NCBI GenBank assembly: GCA_041391745.1
Contig: JAWKNK010000004.1
Coordinates: 62,001 to 126,000, forward strand
Origin: JAIXWP01 sp041391745
GTDB lineage: Bacteria > Bacteroidota > Bacteroidia > Flavobacteriales_D > Sanyastnellaceae
Length of the DNA stretch: 64,000 nucleotides
Reading direction: 5' to 3'
The notes below the pieces were generated by a model. It had not been told where the DNA came from. It worked only from the letters and a program-made list of their open reading frames with translations, and did no database searches. Below, piece by piece: positions 60,965-64,000 of the stretch; position 1 is the stretch's first letter, and every line of letters begins with the position of its first letter. The translations under genes were made by a program, and so were the position numbers.

Positions 60965-61390
60965 TCATTCTTTGAAGACCTGAATCACCATTTCTTTTTC
61001 AACCAAATCCGTAAACTTCCCTTCAAATCTTGTGGCTCTTACCATATGATTATCTATCCAATGGTAATTTCCTCCTCTCGGTTTTCCGAATATGATTCCA
61101 TGGTATTTGAAGCCACATTTTTTTAGCCATCTTTCTGTCACTTCGCGATGCGCTTCCGTGCGTGAAGTGAAGAAATAAATGACATGTCCTTCGTCATACC
61201 ATTGATTACATTTTTGCAGTGCGTCTGGATAATGCTTTGCATCTTCCATGCGCTCTGGTTCTTCGTTGGGAATGTCTTCTCCTATTGTGCCATCAATATC
61301 TATCAAAAAATTCTTGATGTGTGTAGGTAGGATGGGAGATATTTTTTTACCGTCTTCCTCGGCATCTTGCAACAAATTTTCTTTAGCCAT
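60965..61390 (-). CDS. HAD-superfamily phosphatase-like protein
   Basis: A 141-residue protein with the HAD motif I NFLIDIDGTIGEDIPNEEPERM (nucleophile Asp31, Asp33), motif II FTSRTEAHREVTERW and the pattern YHGIIFGKPRGGNYHWIDNHMV as a late lysine/aspartate part. It may act on a small phosphorylated substrate; similar Bacteroidota proteins are sometimes labelled phosphoheptose-related, on weak grounds. The upstream Met (61462) lies inside the Fe-S gene; ATG 61390, four bases after that gene's stop (61395), is chosen. Confidence 0.78.
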   Translation of the reverse strand: MAKENLLQDAEEDGKKISPILPTHIKNFLIDIDGTIGEDIPNEEPERMEDAKHYPDALQKCNQWYDEGHVIYFFTSRTEAHREVTERWLKKCGFKYHGIIFGKPRGGNYHWIDNHMVRATRFEGKFTDLVEKEMVIQVFKE

Positions 61391-61394
61391 TTGG

Positions 61395-62717
61395 TTAGTT
61401 TGCATTTCGCCAATTAGCGCGATCGCTTGCAGCAAAAGCCCAAGGTGCGCCATTGTTCTCAATGTTGTTAAACATCACCGTGATACTCTCAGGTGACTTT
61501 GATTCTTCCATGATCAAATAGCGTCGGAGATCGACGATAATTTCCAATGGATTGATATTAACCGGACAAGCTTCAGTACATGCGTTGCAGGATGTACATG
61601 CCCAAAGTTCTTCTTCGCTGATATAATCTCTCAATAATGATTTACCGTCTTCTTTCCATTCTCCACCACTCGCGTCGATACCTTTTCCAACTTCTTCCAT
61701 TCGATCGCGGGTGTCCATCATTATCTTTCGAGGTGAAAGGAGTTTGCCCGTTTGGTTGGCAGGACAAGCGCTTGTACATCTTCCACATTCGGTGCATGAA
61801 TAAGCGTTCATCAAGTTGATCCAACTCAAATCAAAAACATCTTTCGCTCCAAATCGTTGTGGAGCTGCGTCGGCCGGAGGAGCTGCGTAAGGATCTGCAT
61901 TTGGATCCAACATCAGTTTTACTTCATTGGTAACACTTTCGAGGTTGTTGAACTCTCCAGCTGGCACGAGTTTACTATAATAGGTATTTGGAAAAGCAAG
62001 GATAATGTGAAGGTGCTTAGAATAGGTGAGGTACACAATGAAAGCTAGTATAGCAATAATGTGAAACCACCAAGTGATTCTTTCAATTAGAATCAACGAA
62101 CCTTCGCTAAAGCTGCTCATCATCGGAGCGATATACTGACTTATTGGAAATGCGCCGGCGTGATGGTAATGCTCGCTACCCATTTGTTGGAGCAACTGAT
62201 CTGCAGCGTTCATTTTCAAAAAGGCACTCATGATGCACACTTCAGCGATCAAAATAATGTTAGCATCGCTCTTTGGCCATTTCGTCATTTCTTTCATGTG
62301 GAAACGACGAATTTTCAATACGTTTCTTCTTATTAAAAAGACGATGACAGAGAACAAAACGAGCACGGCAAGAATTTCAAATGAGCCTATAAGAAAATCA
62401 TAGAACCCTCCCATGAATGAAAGCACACGGTGCGTTCCGAAAATCCCGTCAATCAGGATTTCCAATACTTCAATATTGATAATAATGAAACCGACGTAAA
62501 CTAAGAGGTGAAGGAATGCAGCGATCGGTCTGTTGAACATTTTGCCCTGACCGAGTGCCACACGAAACATGGTAGCCCAGCGCTTGCTCGTGTCGCCTTC
62601 TACTTTGACGTCACGACCAAGATTGATATTTCTTCTTACAAAGCTATAACGCTTGAAGGCTACAAAAGATGCAGCAGCTAAAAGCACAACAAAAAGTACC
62701 TGAGCTAACATAGGCAA
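61395..62717 (-). CDS. Membrane iron-sulphur protein, HdrE/NarI-like with ferredoxin domain
   Basis: A 440-residue protein with six membrane helices (about 5-22, 60-85, 100-125, 140-160, 175-195 and 215-240), resembling the NarI/HdrE cytochrome b half, with His residues in FLHLLVYVGF and WWFHIIAILAFIVYLTYSKHLHIIL, followed by a ferredoxin domain with two 4Fe-4S motifs: CTECGRCTSACPANQ (about 303-317) and CTSCNACTEACPVNINP (about 373-389). It would pass electrons from the membrane pool to the HdrD-like protein. The heme ligands are inferred. Confidence 0.87.
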   Translation of the reverse strand: MPMLAQVLFVVLLAAASFVAFKRYSFVRRNINLGRDVKVEGDTSKRWATMFRVALGQGKMFNRPIAAFLHLLVYVGFIIINIEVLEILIDGIFGTHRVLSFMGGFYDFLIGSFEILAVLVLFSVIVFLIRRNVLKIRRFHMKEMTKWPKSDANIILIAEVCIMSAFLKMNAADQLLQQMGSEHYHHAGAFPISQYIAPMMSSFSEGSLILIERITWWFHIIAILAFIVYLTYSKHLHIILAFPNTYYSKLVPAGEFNNLESVTNEVKLMLDPNADPYAAPPADAAPQRFGAKDVFDLSWINLMNAYSCTECGRCTSACPANQTGKLLSPRKIMMDTRDRMEEVGKGIDASGGEWKEDGKSLLRDYISEEELWACTSCNACTEACPVNINPLEIIVDLRRYLIMEESKSPESITVMFNNIENNGAPWAFAASDRANWRNAN

Positions 62718-62741
62718 AACATTAGGGATTCAAACTTAAGG

Positions 62742-63725
62742 TCAATTTTCTGAAACAGGCTTCTCTTTTTTACCAAAAACAGAAAAATGAACATATCGTT
62801 TTGGGTGCAAACGCATGTCTTCTAACAATAGATCTAAACTATGCGATGCATTGACTAGTTCAACGTGTAAAGAATCATTGTTGACCAATTGTCCCAATGT
62901 TCCTGTTCCTTCATTTACTTTGGTCATCACGCCATCGAAGCTTTCAAGAGCTCGATTTACTTTGAGCACTGTCGTTGCCAGTTCCATTCTTGCCAAGGTA
63001 TCACTCAATGTTGAAATATTGGTAATGGCATTGGTAAGCTTATCATTGTTGGCTTTCAAGTTTGACGTGATAGATTCCACATTAGTGAAAATGCTGGAAA
63101 GCTTTTCACTGTTGTTCATCATTAATTTGTCTAGGCTAGAAGTGGTACTTTCTAAGTTGGAAAGTGTACTCTTCAAATCGCTAAACACTTGATTAAGACC
63201 TCCATCGTCGCTCGCTGATCCAAGTACATTGTTGAGGCTAGTGATTACGCTGTCTATTCCTGCAAAAAGCTCAGAGGACTTTTGCTTCAGGGGTTCAATT
63301 TCTTGTTTGATGGTCTCGGTAAGTCCTAGAGCAATTTCGCCAGGTAGCGTGTCTCTGTCTTCAGCAAACACTGAACTTTTACCCATTACGATTCGAATTC
63401 CTTTACCTCCGAAAAGGTCGGCATCAAAAATTTCGAGTTTGGTGTCGTTTGGAACATTGAGTTTTGACTCGTTGATGATCACTTCCACAATAAGACGACC
63501 GTCGCCGCTTGGGTGCATGGCTACATCCGAAACGATACCAATTTTATGTCCATTAAGTGTTACGGCGTTTGACGCAGTAAGACCAGCTACATTTTCATAA
63601 ACCGAATAAAAACGAAGTTGCTTGGAGAGAAGATTGACGCCCTTTAAATAATTCACCCCCATGTATAGAACGGCTATGGTGAAAACCACTACTACACCGA
63701 TGATGAATTCCTTGCTTACTTTCAT
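62742..63725 (-). CDS. MlaD/MCE-family lipid-transport protein
   Basis: A 327-residue protein with one N-terminal membrane helix (about 8-26, FIIGVVVVFTIAVLYMGVNYL), an MCE domain (about 38-117, VYENVAGLTASNAVTLNGHKIGIVSDVAM and DAD LFGGKGIRIVMGKSS) and a long coiled coil with repeats of Ser/Leu/Asn (about 150-290). MCE proteins form a channel for phospholipids across the periplasm. The Mla ATPase and permease are not adjacent in this window. It lies three bases from the SPOR-amidase gene; this amidase-MCE-HdrDE order is, from memory, common in Flavobacteriales. Confidence 0.9.
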   Translation of the reverse strand: MKVSKEFIIGVVVVFTIAVLYMGVNYLKGVNLLSKQLRFYSVYENVAGLTASNAVTLNGHKIGIVSDVAMHPSGDGRLIVEVIINESKLNVPNDTKLEIFDADLFGGKGIRIVMGKSSVFAEDRDTLPGEIALGLTETIKQEIEPLKQKSSELFAGIDSVITSLNNVLGSASDDGGLNQVFSDLKSTLSNLESTTSSLDKLMMNNSEKLSSIFTNVESITSNLKANNDKLTNAITNISTLSDTLARMELATTVLKVNRALESFDGVMTKVNEGTGTLGQLVNNDSLHVELVNASHSLDLLLEDMRLHPKRYVHFSVFGKKEKPVSEN

Positions 63726-63728
63726 ATC

Positions 63729-64000
63729 TTAATTTGTTGTTTTGCGAATAGCCTCACTGAGGTCTATGCGCTCTCCATTTTCAAAAGCCACAATAAATGC
63801 GTCTTTGAAGCCCATTTCGCGTAGATTCTTTTGCATGTCTTTAGCTTCTTGGAAGCTAGAGGTAGAACCCGCCATGTACTTATAAACGCTGCCGCTAAGG
63901 TACTCATCAACCTTGTCTAAACCTTTAAATTCAGATGATTTCTTATCCAAAGGTTTTGAAGATGTCAGGATTTGAACTTGGAATTTAACACCCTTTGCTA
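63729..64000 (-). CDS. Partial: SPOR-domain end of an N-acetylmuramoyl-L-alanine amidase
   Basis: Only the C-terminal 90 residues lie in the window. They contain a SPOR domain: KFQVQILTSSKPL, then FKGLDKVDEYLSGSVYKYMAGSTSSFQEAKDMQKNLREMGFKDAFIVAFENGERI, with the Tyr/Lys and Gly-Phe-Lys-Asp-Ala-Phe pattern of SPOR repeats that bind denuded glycan strands. Position before mlaD and the sequence end (IDLSEAIRKTTN) fit the SPOR tail of Bacteroidota amidases; the amidase part would be to the right of the window. The amidase call is inference. Confidence 0.7.
   Translation of the reverse strand, partial: AKGVKFQVQILTSSKPLDKKSSEFKGLDKVDEYLSGSVYKYMAGSTSSFQEAKDMQKNLREMGFKDAFIVAFENGERIDLSEAIRKTTN

Noticed and set aside
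1..64000. CRISPR array, tRNA, rRNA, insertion sequence or phage genes
   Set aside because: I found no regularly spaced repeats, no tRNA cloverleaf or rRNA sequence and no transposase or integrase gene.

Overview
The window is about 64 kb of Bacteroidota DNA, most likely Flavobacteriales or a close relative. The evidence is phylum-level: two secreted proteins end in type IX secretion (T9SS) sorting domains (21059-22927 and 36519-38120), gldA of gliding motility is present, several small families known mainly from this phylum occur (DUF4924, DUF4834, a Skp/OmpH-like protein), few starts have a clear Shine-Dalgarno sequence, and the -7 promoter element TAnnTTTG recurs a short distance upstream of start codons. 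I see no rRNA, tRNA, CRISPR array, transposase or phage gene.

Layout. 1-1854 (minus): partial TPR lipoprotein, DUF4924, OmpH-like chaperone, a small protein. 1903-2811 (plus): a DUF1853 gene interrupted by an in-frame TAA. 2800-5297 (minus): MFS carrier and an acyltransferase-like protein. 5396-6543 (plus): DCC oxidoreductase and a membrane protein, closed by a terminator. 6568-10452 (minus): YfhO, DUF4834, GldA. 10546-13784 (plus): orphan Hpt protein, PurN, MarC, RNase HI, a glutaryl-CoA dehydrogenase-like enzyme. 13834-17944 (minus): omega-amidase-like nitrilase, GT-C glycosyltransferase, aminotransferase, pyrophosphatase. 18008-23967 (plus): PurL, PASTA protein, T9SS protein, RluA pseudouridine synthase.

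24914-30365 (plus) is the most unusual locus: a tightly overlapping five-gene cassette of a ThiF/E1-like adenylating enzyme, an autoinducer-synthase/GNAT-like acyltransferase, a 7TMR-DISM sensor histidine kinase, a receiver-kinase protein and a single-domain receiver, with a perfect palindrome in front of its promoter region. It looks like a small-molecule or conjugate synthesis pair coupled to a phosphorelay. No function is established from the sequence.

30375-40518 holds mixed genes (M42 peptidase, MnmD, MurQ, a PorE-like TPR/propeller protein, FkbM methyltransferase, T9SS protein, GH2 beta-mannosidase). 40529-48980 (minus) is a surface-glycan cluster: two GT2, an RgpF-like protein, a GT-A-like protein, a Wzx-type flippase, GT4, GT2, GT11 fucosyltransferase and FkbM methyltransferase. 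49001-51509 (minus): AroE, DedA, rhodanese, phosphosulfolactate synthase. 51563-59352: TPR protein, YdcF, FecA-like TonB receptor, DUF1801, substrate-binding protein, vWA protein. 59379-64000 (minus): FabG, an HdrDE-like Fe-S pair with a HAD gene between, MlaD, and the SPOR end of an amidase.

Data quality matters here. In patches at about 46.2-48.96, 51.7-53.6, 54.0-55.4 and 57.2-58.2 kb, genes are split by many single-base shifts, most of them explained by one base missing from a short homopolymer run, while the encoded motifs stay intact. This points to low-coverage sequence error rather than gene decay, so those genes are given below as reconstructed full-length genes.
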